A program made the translations under genes and the position numbers. 64,000 nucleotides of DNA from Chitinophagales bacterium. GTDB taxonomy: Bacteria; Bacteroidota; Bacteroidia; Chitinophagales; Saprospiraceae. Positions within the stretch are counted from its first letter, which is position 1, and every line of letters starts with the position of its first letter. The notes below the pieces were generated by a model, which saw only the letters and a list, made by a program, of their open reading frames with translations, ran no database searches and was not told the DNA's origin. Of the stretch, positions 23,683 through 32,104 are shown in pieces. The stretch spans positions 1 to 64,000 of the forward strand of contig JAFLBO010000007.1 in assembly GCA_017303475.1 (NCBI GenBank), given 5' to 3'.

Positions 23683-24438
23683 ATGAAGAAAACCCTTCTT
23701 TTTGCTCTGAGCCTGTTGGCTATGCGTGTGTGCGCGCAGGATACCTTGTACTACGATGCCGATTTTGTGGCCTTAAAATCAGGGAAAGAGCCTACTTACA
23801 TGAAAATCATCAAGTGCGCCGCAGACAACCCGGTCAAGTGTTCGGAATCAACCTTTTTACTGAGTAACAAACAGATTATCTCCAATTGGAGGTATGCAGA
23901 CTATCCTCAAAAAATCTACCACGGCCGCTGCAACCGCTGGTCATACTCAGGGGTAATGAGTTATGAAATCACCTATGACAATGGAAAAAAACAGGGCCAG
24001 GAGAAATCTTTTTACCCTGGCGGCAGTCTCATGCGCCAGATTAACTGGGATCAGGATACCCTGGTAAAAGCAGCCTTGTTTTATGAGGATGGATCGCCTA
24101 AACCCATACGGTTCAAAGAAGATCTGGAAAGTAATGAGGTACAGATAGAACCTACTTATCCTGGCGGCACTAAGGCTATGTATATGTATTTGGCCAGAGC
24201 GGTAAACTATCCAGAAGAAATGAAGGAAAATGGAATAACTGGTACGGTTGAAGTATCCTTTGTAGTAGATTTAGACGGCAAACTGGTAGATTTTAATGTG
24301 CTCAAAACACCACACCCTTCCGCAACCAAGGTGCTTATACAGGCATTAAAAGGAATGCCGAACTGGCGCCCGGGTAGAGTAAATGACCTTGCAGTCAGGG
24401 TGCGCTATACCATGCCGTTTCATTTCAAACTGGAGTGA
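23683..24438 (+). CDS. Energy transducer TonB family protein with MORN-like N-terminal region
   Basis: A 251-residue exported protein (signal peptide MKKTLLFALSLLAMRVCA). Residues about 30-140 carry MORN/YwqK-like strands (YEITYDNGKKQGQEKSFYPG, LFYEDGSPKP). The C-terminal 90 residues are a TonB_C domain: YPGGTKAMYMYLARAVNYPE, GTVEVSFVVDLDGKLVDFNV, LKGMPNWRPGR. Unlike classical TonB it has no inner-membrane anchor and no Pro-rich spanner, as in many Bacteroidota proteins of this kind; it probably sits in the periplasm and its role is unclear. It is flanked on both sides by family A palindromes. Confidence 0.8.
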   Translation: MKKTLLFALSLLAMRVCAQDTLYYDADFVALKSGKEPTYMKIIKCAADNPVKCSESTFLLSNKQIISNWRYADYPQKIYHGRCNRWSYSGVMSYEITYDNGKKQGQEKSFYPGGSLMRQINWDQDTLVKAALFYEDGSPKPIRFKEDLESNEVQIEPTYPGGTKAMYMYLARAVNYPEEMKENGITGTVEVSFVVDLDGKLVDFNVLKTPHPSATKVLIQALKGMPNWRPGRVNDLAVRVRYTMPFHFKLE

Positions 24439-24450
24439 GGATGTGCATAA

Positions 24451-24554
24451 GTTGGCGTTCGGCTGAGGTTTACCACTAAGTCACAGAGGGCACTAAGAAT
24501 ATTTCACCTTAGTGCCCTCTGTGACTTAGTGGTAAACCCCAGCCGAACGCCAAC
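24451..24554. repeat. Palindromic intergenic repeat, family A copy 3
   Basis: Arms 24451-24497 and 24508-24554, 47 bp, nearly perfect, 10-bp loop. Inner word CACTAAGTCACAGAGGGCAC; outer part GTTGGCGTTCGGCTGAGG is mirrored as well. Confidence 0.92.
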
Positions 24555-24587
24555 TCAAACACTCCCCAACTTAAACACTCAAACACT

Positions 24588-24595
24588 TACCTTTG
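24588..24595 (+). promoter_or_regulatory. -7 element TACCTTTG of thrS
   Basis: A perfect TAnnTTTG 80 bp before ATG 24675, leaving a leader of about 75 nt. No -33 TTG is obvious. No T-box or leader peptide was recognised. Confidence 0.5.
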
Positions 24596-24674
24596 CCCTT
24601 CATTCTTTTACAAACCGTTCCGGTTCGCCGGGACACCCGTCCGTTGTATGGCCGGGCTAAATCTTTTTCTTTTT

Positions 24675-26594
24675 ATGATTAACATCACTTTCCCCGATGG
24701 CAACGTTCGTCAGTATGCTGCCGGGACTACCGCGCTCGACGTGGCTAAAAGCATCAGCGAGGGCCTGGCCCGCGTAGTGCTGGCAGCTTCCGTCAATGGC
24801 GAGGTACGCGACCTCCTGCGTCCGATTGATTCGGATGCCACCATTCAATTCCATAAATGGGAAGACAAGGAGGGCAAACAAACCTTTTGGCACTCTTCTG
24901 CGCACCTTCTGGCCGAAGCCATCGAGGCGCTGCACCCGGGTACCAAATTCGGCATCGGGCCGGCCATTGAAAACGGGTTTTACTACGACATCGACACGGG
25001 CGACAAGCCGCTCACCTTCGCTGATTTGCCTGCCATTGAGCAAAAAATGCTCGAACTGGCCCGCCAGAAAAGCGAATACAAACGCAGCGAAGTCTCCAAA
25101 TCCGACGCCATCAAGTACTTCACCGAAAAGGGTGATCAGTACAAACTCGAACTGATCGACGGCCTGCAGGACGGACAAATTACCTTCTACCAGCAAGGCA
25201 ATTTCACCGACCTCTGCAAGGGCCCGCATATCCCGAGCACAGAGCCGATCAAAGCCGTGAAGATCCTCAACCTCGCCGGCGCATACTGGCGCGGCGATGA
25301 GAAACGCCAGCAGCTCACACGGGTGTACGCCATCACTTTCCCCAAGCAAAAGGAACTCGAAGAGTACCTAACCCTGCTGGAAGAAGCCAAAAAACGCGAC
25401 CACCGCAAGCTGGGTCAGGAACTGGAACTGTTTATGTTCTCCGACAAAGTGGGCTCCGGTCTTCCGCTCTGGCTGCCGAAAGGCACTGCCGTGCGCCAGC
25501 GCCTGGAAGATTTCCTGAAAAAAGAACAACTCAAGCGCGGTTACCAGCCGGTAATCACGCCGCACATCGGCTCTAAAAAGCTGTATGTAACCAGCGGACA
25601 CTGGGAGAAATACGGAAAAGACTCTTTCCAGCCCATCATGACGCCGCAGGAGGGCGAGGAATTCCTGCTCAAGCCCATGAACTGTCCGCACCACTGCGAA
25701 ATTTACGGACACCGTCCGCGTTCCTACCGGGAACTGCCGGTGCGTATCGCAGAATTCGGTACCGTGTATCGTTATGAGATGTCGGGCGAGCTACACGGCC
25801 TCACACGCGTGCGCGGGTTCACGCAGGACGATGCGCACCTGTTCTGCACCGAAGATCAGCTCAAGGAAGAATTTCTGGGCGTGCTGGAACTGACGCGCTA
25901 CGTGCTGCAAAAGCTTGGTTTTGAAAAATTCACCGCACAGATCAGTCTGCGCGATCCGGAAAACAAAACCAAGTACATCGGTACGGAAGAAAACTGGCGC
26001 AAAGCCGAACAGGCCATCATTGATGCTGCTGCGGAGGTGGGTTTGAATACCGTGACTGAGCTGGGCGAGGCGGCCTTCTACGGCCCCAAGCTCGATTTCA
26101 TGGTGAAAGACGCGCTGGGTCGGTCCTGGCAGTTGGGCACCATTCAGGTGGACTACAACCTGCCTGAGCGTTTCAACCTCACCTACATTGGCGCTGATAA
26201 TGCCGAGCACCGTCCGGTGATGATCCACCGGGCGCCATTTGGCTCCATGGAGCGATTCATGGGTGTGTTGATTGAAAACTGCGCCGGTAAATTCCCGCTC
26301 TGGCTCACGCCGGAACAGTTTGCTATCCTGCCGGTGTCTGACAAGTTTGTGGAATACGCCTACCAGGTGAAGCAAGCCCTGGAGGGTGAAGACCTGCGCG
26401 GTGTGGTAGACGACCGAAACGAAACCATTGGCCGGAAGATCCGCGACAACGAACTCAAGCGCATTCCGTTCCTGCTCATTGTGGGCGAAAAGGAAATGGA
26501 AGCCGGCACCATCAGCGTTCGCAAACAAGGCGAAGGCGACCAGGGTGCGCTCACCATCAAGGCGTTTGTGGAGATGGTGAATGCGTTGTTGTAG
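24675..26594 (+). CDS. thrS: Threonine--tRNA ligase
   Basis: A 639-residue class II synthetase charging tRNA-Thr in the cytoplasm. In order: TGS domain ([18 protein letters not shown], 1-62), editing domain with the zinc-type motif [12 protein letters not shown] and CKGPHIPST, catalytic core with [11 protein letters not shown] (zinc Cys), motif 2 ([20 protein letters not shown]), motif 3 ([17 protein letters not shown]), and the anticodon-binding domain ([14 protein letters not shown] onwards). Length matches the family. I chose ATG 24675 (MINITFPDG), as homologues start here; ATG 24648 adds nine residues. Followed by an intrinsic terminator. Single gene unit. Confidence 0.97.
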   Translation: MINITFPDGNVRQYAAGTTALDVAKSISEGLARVVLAASVNGEVRDLLRPIDSDATIQFHKWEDKEGKQTFWHSSAHLLAEAIEALHPGTKFGIGPAIENGFYYDIDTGDKPLTFADLPAIEQKMLELARQKSEYKRSEVSKSDAIKYFTEKGDQYKLELIDGLQDGQITFYQQGNFTDLCKGPHIPSTEPIKAVKILNLAGAYWRGDEKRQQLTRVYAITFPKQKELEEYLTLLEEAKKRDHRKLGQELELFMFSDKVGSGLPLWLPKGTAVRQRLEDFLKKEQLKRGYQPVITPHIGSKKLYVTSGHWEKYGKDSFQPIMTPQEGEEFLLKPMNCPHHCEIYGHRPRSYRELPVRIAEFGTVYRYEMSGELHGLTRVRGFTQDDAHLFCTEDQLKEEFLGVLELTRYVLQKLGFEKFTAQISLRDPENKTKYIGTEENWRKAEQAIIDAAAEVGLNTVTELGEAAFYGPKLDFMVKDALGRSWQLGTIQVDYNLPERFNLTYIGADNAEHRPVMIHRAPFGSMERFMGVLIENCAGKFPLWLTPEQFAILPVSDKFVEYAYQVKQALEGEDLRGVVDDRNETIGRKIRDNELKRIPFLLIVGEKEMEAGTISVRKQGEGDQGALTIKAFVEMVNALL

Positions 26595-26598
26595 AACG

Positions 26599-26636
26599 CC
26601 TTACGGTGGACGGCCGACGGTAGACGGCTTACGGTA
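26599..26636. repeat. Family C repeat (ACGGTGGACGG words), copy 1
   Basis: Direct array of TTACGGTGGACGGCCGACGG and TAGACGGCTTACGGT just after the thrS stop. Related arrays lie at 44821-44877, 58593-58761 and 62187-62310. Confidence 0.8.
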
Positions 26637-26643
26637 ATAGATA

Positions 26644-26682
26644 CGGCGCGAAGGGGGTGACCTTTTCGCGCCGTTTTTTTTT
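26644..26682 (+). terminator. Intrinsic terminator of thrS
   Basis: CGGCGCGAA (26644-26652) pairs with TTCGCGCCG (26665-26673), followed by nine T (26674-26682). Strong canonical shape. Confidence 0.85.
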
Positions 26683-26723
26683 GGGGGTGAAGCGATAGTG
26701 TTACAGGGGAGGGGCTTTGAAAA

Positions 26724-26927
26724 AAGTCCGTATTTTGTATTGTTTCAAGCCTGTTTTTTTGCGTTTTGAAGTACGTATTTTGTATTTTTTAGGAAGTATT
26801 GACGATACCAATGAAACGTTTAAAGCTATGGTTATCAAGCATTTAAATAAAATATTTTTGATTTTTTGGGTGATTCAGAGATTTGGATTACTTTAGTGGG
26901 GCAGTAGAAAAAAGTGCGTATATTTGG
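26724..26927. promoter_or_regulatory. Three copies of an AAGTNCGTATTTTGTATT motif
   Basis: AAGTCCGTATTTTGTATT (26724-26741), AAGTACGTATTTTGTATT (26769-26786) and AAGTGCGTATATTTGG (26912-26927) stand in the 585-bp gap between thrS and the DUF2971 gene. The third includes TATATTTG, a -7 element. They may be operator sites or promoter relics at the left edge of the accessory island. No convincing gene exists between 26683 and 27179. Confidence 0.4.
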
Positions 26928-27179
26928 GAGTTTGCAGCAACCTTTCGACACGACACTCAGACGGCTTGACGGAGTAACAATTAGACGTTTAATGACTGTC
27001 CCCGTTTCGGGTTCATTGGCTGACTTTGACGTAATCTTTAAATTAGTTCTTTTCATTTTCGTTCGGTGTAGGGGGACAGTAATTCAACGTCATTCGGACT
27101 TTGTAAAACGGCTTGACAATCACATCGAACGACTGCTGCTAACGAGTTTGGAACACTATCTTTAACCAAAATTTATAGC

Positions 27180-27971
27180 ATGGAGTTTTTGGGAAACATA
27201 CCGAACATTCTTTACAAATATCGAGTTTGGGAAGACCCATATCAGAAAAGAATTCTCACACACAATGAGCTCTATTTTGCCTCGGCAGACCAGTTTAACG
27301 ACCCGTTTGACGCATCACTTCCAATGAGGTATGACAAAGCAGAACTAACCAAAGAAAATATTATCAAAAAGTTAGTCCTACTAGGGCGAAATAAGTGGAC
27401 AGACATTTCAGAAGACGAACTACTTAAACGAGCCGAACACAGATATAAAACTGGCGGCTTTGATACAGATGAGTATTGGAGAAATTTTCATGCAAAGTTC
27501 AAAGAAGACACGAACAAAATGTTTGGCATTTGCAGCTTGACTTCAAAAAATGACAATCTATTAATGTGGTCGCATTATGCTAACTCTCACAAAGGTTTTT
27601 GCATAGGTTTTGACAAGTTTGAGCTTTATGAAACTACGCAAGGAATGGTTGGCAACATTTCATACTCCAACACATTTCCGACAATGCCAATGTTCGACCC
27701 AGGTTTCGGTGGCATGGCGATGCTCATAATGACAAAATCTACACACTGGGAGTATGAAGACGAATACAGAATTACTAAAATATTTGCAGCGAGAAAAATT
27801 TTTACAATCAAGGACACAGCTATAAAGGAAATAGTATTCGGTTGCCGTATGAGCAAACAGAGTAAGGCTGAAATGCTGGACATTATAAAAACTAAAAAAT
27901 CGGACATCAAGGTGTTTGATACGGTAGTTGACGACACAACATTTAAACTAAATTTGGTTTCGCTAAAATGA
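27180..27971 (+). CDS. DUF2971 domain protein
   Basis: A 263-residue protein matching DUF2971: opening PNILYKYRVWEDPYQKRILT, NELYFASADQFNDPFDAS, FGICSLTSKNDNLLMWSHYA, HKGFCIGFDKFEL and the acidic HWEYEDEYRI. The pattern NDPFD ... LMWSHYA ... GFCIGF is the family core; proteins of this family are repeatedly found in mobile and defence regions, but no activity is established. Clearly AT-rich compared with thrS before it, which points to transfer. It sits between two decorated non-coding stretches and is not operonic with the downstream GHKL gene (490-bp gap). Confidence 0.82.
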   Translation: MEFLGNIPNILYKYRVWEDPYQKRILTHNELYFASADQFNDPFDASLPMRYDKAELTKENIIKKLVLLGRNKWTDISEDELLKRAEHRYKTGGFDTDEYWRNFHAKFKEDTNKMFGICSLTSKNDNLLMWSHYANSHKGFCIGFDKFELYETTQGMVGNISYSNTFPTMPMFDPGFGGMAMLIMTKSTHWEYEDEYRITKIFAARKIFTIKDTAIKEIVFGCRMSKQSKAEMLDIIKTKKSDIKVFDTVVDDTTFKLNLVSLK

Positions 27972-27989
27972 AAGACAATAAGGCAGCTG

Positions 27990-28117
27990 CTAACATGGAC
28001 TTAGCGAAAGTGGCGATTCAGTGGTTAATTGAACATTTCTGCTTCGTATCAAATGTAGTGCTAGCAGATAGTTTTGTGCTTCGTATTCGCCACCTTCGCC
28101 AAGCCCCGAACCGTTAG
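27990..28117. repeat. Imperfect 128-bp palindrome with CTAAC/GTTAG ends
   Basis: CTTAGCGAAAGTGGCGA (28000-28016) pairs with TCGCCACCTTCGCCAAG (28087-28103) at 15 of 17 positions; outside these are CTAAC (27990-27994) and GTTAG (28113-28117). The layout resembles an integron attC site, but the cores do not fit RYYYAAC/GTTRRRY exactly. It follows the DUF2971 stop by 18 bp. From 28118 to 28459 I see no gene, only AT-rich DNA and a -7 element. Confidence 0.5.
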
Positions 28118-28434
28118 TGGACACACTATTCGACAACAATGCTAACATTAAATAAACCGACTTTGATAATACTTTCTGACAACCTGAGTCAACATGTGAC
28201 ACCGGTTCTAAAGCCAAAGTTTCAGGAAAAAAACAAAAAAATGCCAACTAACGAAAAAAATCTAATGCCAATGCACAGACACACATTTTCCCTTTACTTG
28301 CTTTCGCACAAGCCCACACAATAAGCAAAAGAGTCGAATCTCCAACACGGTGCTAATACATATAAATCAATCACTGCTGGTAATCAGTGCTTTAGAACAA
28401 AAAAACGCTGAATGGGGTTTTTGAGAGAAAGCTC

Positions 28435-28442
28435 TACATTTG
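28435..28442 (+). promoter_or_regulatory. -7 element TACATTTG of the GHKL-REC-HNH-methylase operon
   Basis: A perfect TAnnTTTG; transcription would start near 28447, 13 nt before ATG 28460. This excludes the in-frame ATG at 28412 as the start. A well-placed -33 TTG is not evident. Confidence 0.5.
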
Positions 28443-28459
28443 CGATTGAAAAATTATTG

Positions 28460-30880
28460 ATGGCACAAATTCCATTTTCCGTTTCAGCAAGGACAGCCCA
28501 ATTAATCGGGCAACAAAACTTCTCTACAGCAGAGGGTGCTGTAATTGAATTGGTAAAGAACTGCTACGATGCTGATGCAAAAAATTCAATCATTGTTTTT
28601 GATAATACTGATGCAGACTCCTCTAATCATTCCCTATTAATAATTGACAATGGTGATGGCATGACTGACAAAATTATCAGAGATCACTGGATGATGATTG
28701 GGACAGATAACAAAGAAGACGAATTTGAAACAGGCTCTGGACGTGTAAAAACAGGAGCAAAAGGAATAGGGCGATTTGCCTTAGACAGGTTAGGAGAAAT
28801 TGCAGAAATGTTTACCCTACCAAAAGACCCTCAACAAATTGCAAGTTATTGGAAAGTCAACTGGAATGACTTTAAACAAAAAGGTATTTCAATATCACAA
28901 GTCAATGCTACTCTTGATGAACTAACCAACTTCAATTACAGAGGTAAAATAAGCGAACTGACTGGAAATTTTTCTCAACTTGAAAACTACATTTCTGAGA
29001 AAAATATTGATTTCACAAAAGGAACAGTTATTAGAATTTCAAAGTTACGTGAGGTTTGGTCTGAGGAAGAAATCTCAAAACTGTTTGAAAACTTAGAAAT
29101 ATTAATACCCCCAAGGGAACAACCAATATTTAGCATCGCTTTATACTCAAAAGATTCACCAACAGAATTTGGTGAGTTGGCAGGAGTATTTTATGATGAC
29201 TACGACTATAAGTTATCAGCAAAATACCTTGATGATGCAGACAGAACGGTAGAAATTTCCATTGAGAGAAATGAACTTGACTTAAAAAAAATAGAAAAGG
29301 AATACATGGACGTTTTCTCCATGCCTTACATGAAAAATGCACCCTTTGATTTTGCCTCGTTGCAAAATGAGAAGCATAATTACACGATTTCATTAAATGA
29401 GTTAGTGAAGGGACAAAGTGAAATTGATTCTAATAACTTACTTGGCAGGATTGGAAAGTTTGGTTTTACATTTTACTTCTTGAAAAATACAAAGAGCGAT
29501 GAAAAGAGTGAAGCCGACACTCAAAAATATCCTTACCGAAATTTTAATAGTGCAACAAGACGGGCATGGTTAAAAAAATTTGGTGGAGTCAAAATTTTCA
29601 GAGATGACTTTCGTGTTCGTCCGTATGGTGAATATGGGCAGGATTGGTTGAAGTTGGGAGAACGCCAAGCACAAAGCCCGCAAGGTGCAGGTCAAAGAAT
29701 TGGGGCTTATCGTATACGACCGAACCAAATTTCAGGAACGATAACCATTTCAAGAATAACCAATATCAGTTTTCAAGATAAGTCCGGTCGGGAAGGTATT
29801 CAGGAAAATGAAGTGTTTGATTTATTCAAGTCAGTTATTCTTGGAATTATAGGTCAGTTTGAAAAGGATAGGAACATAATAATGTATTCCTTTTCAGAGA
29901 GAAATAAAAAAATAAACGCGGAAGAAGAAGCAAAAAGGAAAGCTGAGGAAGAGATAAAAAGAATTTTAGAGGAAGAAGCAAAGTGGAAGGAAGCTGAAGC
30001 CAATAATTCTCAAAATCAAAATAGTTCTGAAAGTGGACCCACTGAAAGTGAAAAAACACTTGCTGCTGGATTCCAAACTCAAAAGGTAGAAATTGAGGAG
30101 AAGGATAATGAAATTCGTCTGCTAAGAAGTCTATCTGGAACAGGTTTGATTGTAGCTTCTTTTGCTCATGAACTACGAAGCTTAAGAACACTACTTGTTT
30201 CAAGAACAGATGATTTAAAAAGTGTTCTAGAGAGGCACCTCAATCTGAAGGAAATAAAAAAACTTCCATCAGAGGAAAATCCTTTCTCAATGTTGAATCA
30301 CATGAGGGAGCAAGATGTTCAGATAAAGCATTGGCTTGATTACTCCTTATCAGCATTAAAAAAAGATAAAAGAACAAGAACTAACATTGACATCGTTGAT
30401 TACTTTAAATCTTTTAAAGAGAATTGGGAAAACGCCTTGAAGCGAAGAAAAGTTGATTTGATTATTCAGAATCATTTGCAATTGCCAACACAATTAAGAG
30501 CATTTGCGATTGACTTTGATACCCTGTTTAACAATTTACTAATAAACTCCCTTGATTCGTTTAAGCGGAGAAAAGATAATCATGTGAGGCAAGTAATTGT
30601 GTCATACGAAACTGACAATAAACTTTTGAAAATTTATTTTGCTGATACCGGTGCGGGGCTTTCAATAGATTATCACAAACAACCTAACGAAATTTTCCAA
30701 CCATTTGAAACTTCAAAAGTTGACAAGAGGGGTAATAAGATTGGAACAGGAATTGGGATGTATTTAGCCAAGACAATTGTTGAGGACTATAAAGGAGATA
30801 TCGAAATCTTAGAAATCAACAATGGCTTTAAACTTGGAATTTATTTACCACTTAGAAACGACAATAAAAATGGACAATAA
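28460..30880 (+). CDS. Dual GHKL ATPase / histidine-kinase-like sensor
   Basis: An 806-residue soluble protein with two GHKL ATP-binding modules. The first (about 10-250) is HSP90/MORC/MutL-like: N-box E30-LVKNCYDAD, G1 IIDNGDGM (63-68), G2 GAKGIGRFALDR (99-110). The middle (about 250-480) is a transducer-like region, followed by a Glu/Lys-rich coiled coil (KAEEEIKRILEEEAKWKEAE, about 495-520). The second module is a histidine kinase: possible H-box FAHELRS with H570, N-box LFNNLLINSLDSF (N691), G1 ADTGAGLS (D729), F-box FQPFETSK, G2 GTGIGMYLAK (762-771). No membrane segment. It overlaps the receiver gene by 11 bp and heads a four-gene operon with a nuclease and methylase. Likely a cytoplasmic ATP-driven sensor passing phosphate to the receiver (inference). 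AT-rich, probably acquired. Confidence 0.88.
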   Translation: MAQIPFSVSARTAQLIGQQNFSTAEGAVIELVKNCYDADAKNSIIVFDNTDADSSNHSLLIIDNGDGMTDKIIRDHWMMIGTDNKEDEFETGSGRVKTGAKGIGRFALDRLGEIAEMFTLPKDPQQIASYWKVNWNDFKQKGISISQVNATLDELTNFNYRGKISELTGNFSQLENYISEKNIDFTKGTVIRISKLREVWSEEEISKLFENLEILIPPREQPIFSIALYSKDSPTEFGELAGVFYDDYDYKLSAKYLDDADRTVEISIERNELDLKKIEKEYMDVFSMPYMKNAPFDFASLQNEKHNYTISLNELVKGQSEIDSNNLLGRIGKFGFTFYFLKNTKSDEKSEADTQKYPYRNFNSATRRAWLKKFGGVKIFRDDFRVRPYGEYGQDWLKLGERQAQSPQGAGQRIGAYRIRPNQISGTITISRITNISFQDKSGREGIQENEVFDLFKSVILGIIGQFEKDRNIIMYSFSERNKKINAEEEAKRKAEEEIKRILEEEAKWKEAEANNSQNQNSSESGPTESEKTLAAGFQTQKVEIEEKDNEIRLLRSLSGTGLIVASFAHELRSLRTLLVSRTDDLKSVLERHLNLKEIKKLPSEENPFSMLNHMREQDVQIKHWLDYSLSALKKDKRTRTNIDIVDYFKSFKENWENALKRRKVDLIIQNHLQLPTQLRAFAIDFDTLFNNLLINSLDSFKRRKDNHVRQVIVSYETDNKLLKIYFADTGAGLSIDYHKQPNEIFQPFETSKVDKRGNKIGTGIGMYLAKTIVEDYKGDIEILEINNGFKLGIYLPLRNDNKNGQ

Positions 30881-31523
30881 CAATCACAAATACAAAATTG
30901 GATACCTCGATGAGGAAATGCAGTGGGTTGAAAAATTTAAAAGGGACCTAAAAGATTTCTTCGAAATTGTCGTATTTGATTTAAACGCTGACCTCAGCCT
31001 GGTTGACATCGTTAAAAGGATTGAGGAAGCAGAGTTAGATTGCCTGCTTGTTGACTATGAGCTAAATGAAGCAGACGTAATTCAGTTTAATGGAAATGAC
31101 GTTATTGAAAAAATAAAAGAAAAATATCCTTATTTTCCAGTTTTTATTATTACGGGTAAAGAAGAGAAGGACGTACTTGAACAAGTAGAAGATGGCGATA
31201 TTGTTCGTTTAAAGGATGAGTTAAACGACAAGCGTCCAATACTTATTCAAAGAATTAAACTTAAGATTGAAAACCATCACAAACAAATTCAAGAAGCCGA
31301 AGAAACCATTAAAAAGCTTATAGAGAAGCGAAATTCTGAGGTGGGATTATCACTGCCCGATGAAGAATTACTTACTGAAAAATATTTGTTCCTTGAGAAA
31401 ATTAATCCGTCAGAAAAGACCCTGCCTAATAATTTGATTCAACCAGAAAGTATTACCAAACTCAATGAGTTTGTTTTGGATACTAAACAAATTTTAGAAG
31501 AATTAAAAAAGTTGAACAAGTAA
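30870..31523 (+). CDS. Receiver-domain (response regulator-like) protein with helical C-terminus
   Basis: A 217-residue protein. The N-terminal 125 residues are a complete receiver: acidic pair D14-E15 (GYLDEEM), phospho-acceptor D62 in LLVDYELNE, T95 in PVFIITGKEE, K115 in VRLKDE. The rest is helical (HHKQIQEAEETIKKLIEKRN) with no DNA-binding output domain, so it probably acts by protein contact. ATG 30870 overlaps the kinase stop by 11 bp (an upstream in-frame start at 30822 is rejected since it lies deep in the kinase gene), and its own stop overlaps the nuclease start (TAATG). Tight coupling says the receiver works with both the GHKL kinase and the HNH/methylase pair. Confidence 0.85.
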   Translation: MDNNNHKYKIGYLDEEMQWVEKFKRDLKDFFEIVVFDLNADLSLVDIVKRIEEAELDCLLVDYELNEADVIQFNGNDVIEKIKEKYPYFPVFIITGKEEKDVLEQVEDGDIVRLKDELNDKRPILIQRIKLKIENHHKQIQEAEETIKKLIEKRNSEVGLSLPDEELLTEKYLFLEKINPSEKTLPNNLIQPESITKLNEFVLDTKQILEELKKLNK

Positions 31524-32104
31524 TGCCTTCATTCAGAGACCATACTCCAAAGAGAAGAAATATCACTAGGGCGGTTACCACCCACCGTGACCACAAACCT
31601 GATTTAAAGATTGACTTTATTTCAAAATGTGGTTATTGCAATGCATCCGACACCTGGAAAATTACTTATTACGAAGTCGACCACTTCATTCCTGAAGCAA
31701 TCCTTACAATAAAGACAAATACTGATTACAGCAATTTAGTTTATTCATGTAGGTCCTGTAATAATGCAAAAAGAAAAAAATGGGCTACTGATGATGAGAA
31801 TGTTCCTAATAGAAATGATCAAGGTTTCATTGACCCTTGTGATGATGATTATCTAAACCATTTTATAAGAAAAGACACTGGGGAAATTCAATTCAACACA
31901 AAACTTGGTGAGTGGATGTATTATGCTTTGAAGCTGTACAAGCCGCAACACCAAGTAATTTGGAATCTTGAACAACTTGAACCTGTTATTACTGAAATAA
32001 AAGCATTGGCAGAAGACGAAAAAGTCAAGCCTGAAATAAAGGAATGGATAATTCAGACCTACGATAAATACACAGATTATATTAATCAATGGAGGAGCTT
32101 ATGA
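31523..32104 (+). CDS. HNH endonuclease of the GHKL-receiver-methylase operon
   Basis: A 193-residue HNH nuclease. Zinc ligands C36-x2-C39 (KCGYCN) and C76-x2-C79 (SCRSCNN), with the catalytic strand EVDHFIPEA (D53, H54) and NLVYSCRSCNNAK (N71, N80). The C-terminal half is helical (EQLEPVITEIKALAEDEK). It begins at the A of the receiver's TAA stop and ends in ATGA overlapping the methylase start, so its dosage is locked to both. By family it should cut DNA; a target of phage or unmodified DNA is inferred from the adjoining methyltransferase. Confidence 0.87.
   Translation: MPSFRDHTPKRRNITRAVTTHRDHKPDLKIDFISKCGYCNASDTWKITYYEVDHFIPEAILTIKTNTDYSNLVYSCRSCNNAKRKKWATDDENVPNRNDQGFIDPCDDDYLNHFIRKDTGEIQFNTKLGEWMYYALKLYKPQHQVIWNLEQLEPVITEIKALAEDEKVKPEIKEWIIQTYDKYTDYINQWRSL

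Noticed and set aside
26914..27165. 83-codon frame on plus before DUF2971
   Set aside because: No homology-like features, no ribosome site, overlaps the AAGTNCGTAT motif; likely chance or degenerate DNA.
28139..28324. 61-codon frame on plus upstream of the GHKL gene
   Set aside because: Low-complexity, no recognisable start signal; lies between the palindrome and the promoter.
28325..28365. GAGTCGAATCTC resembling a tRNA T-arm
   Set aside because: No acceptor or anticodon stems can be formed around it.
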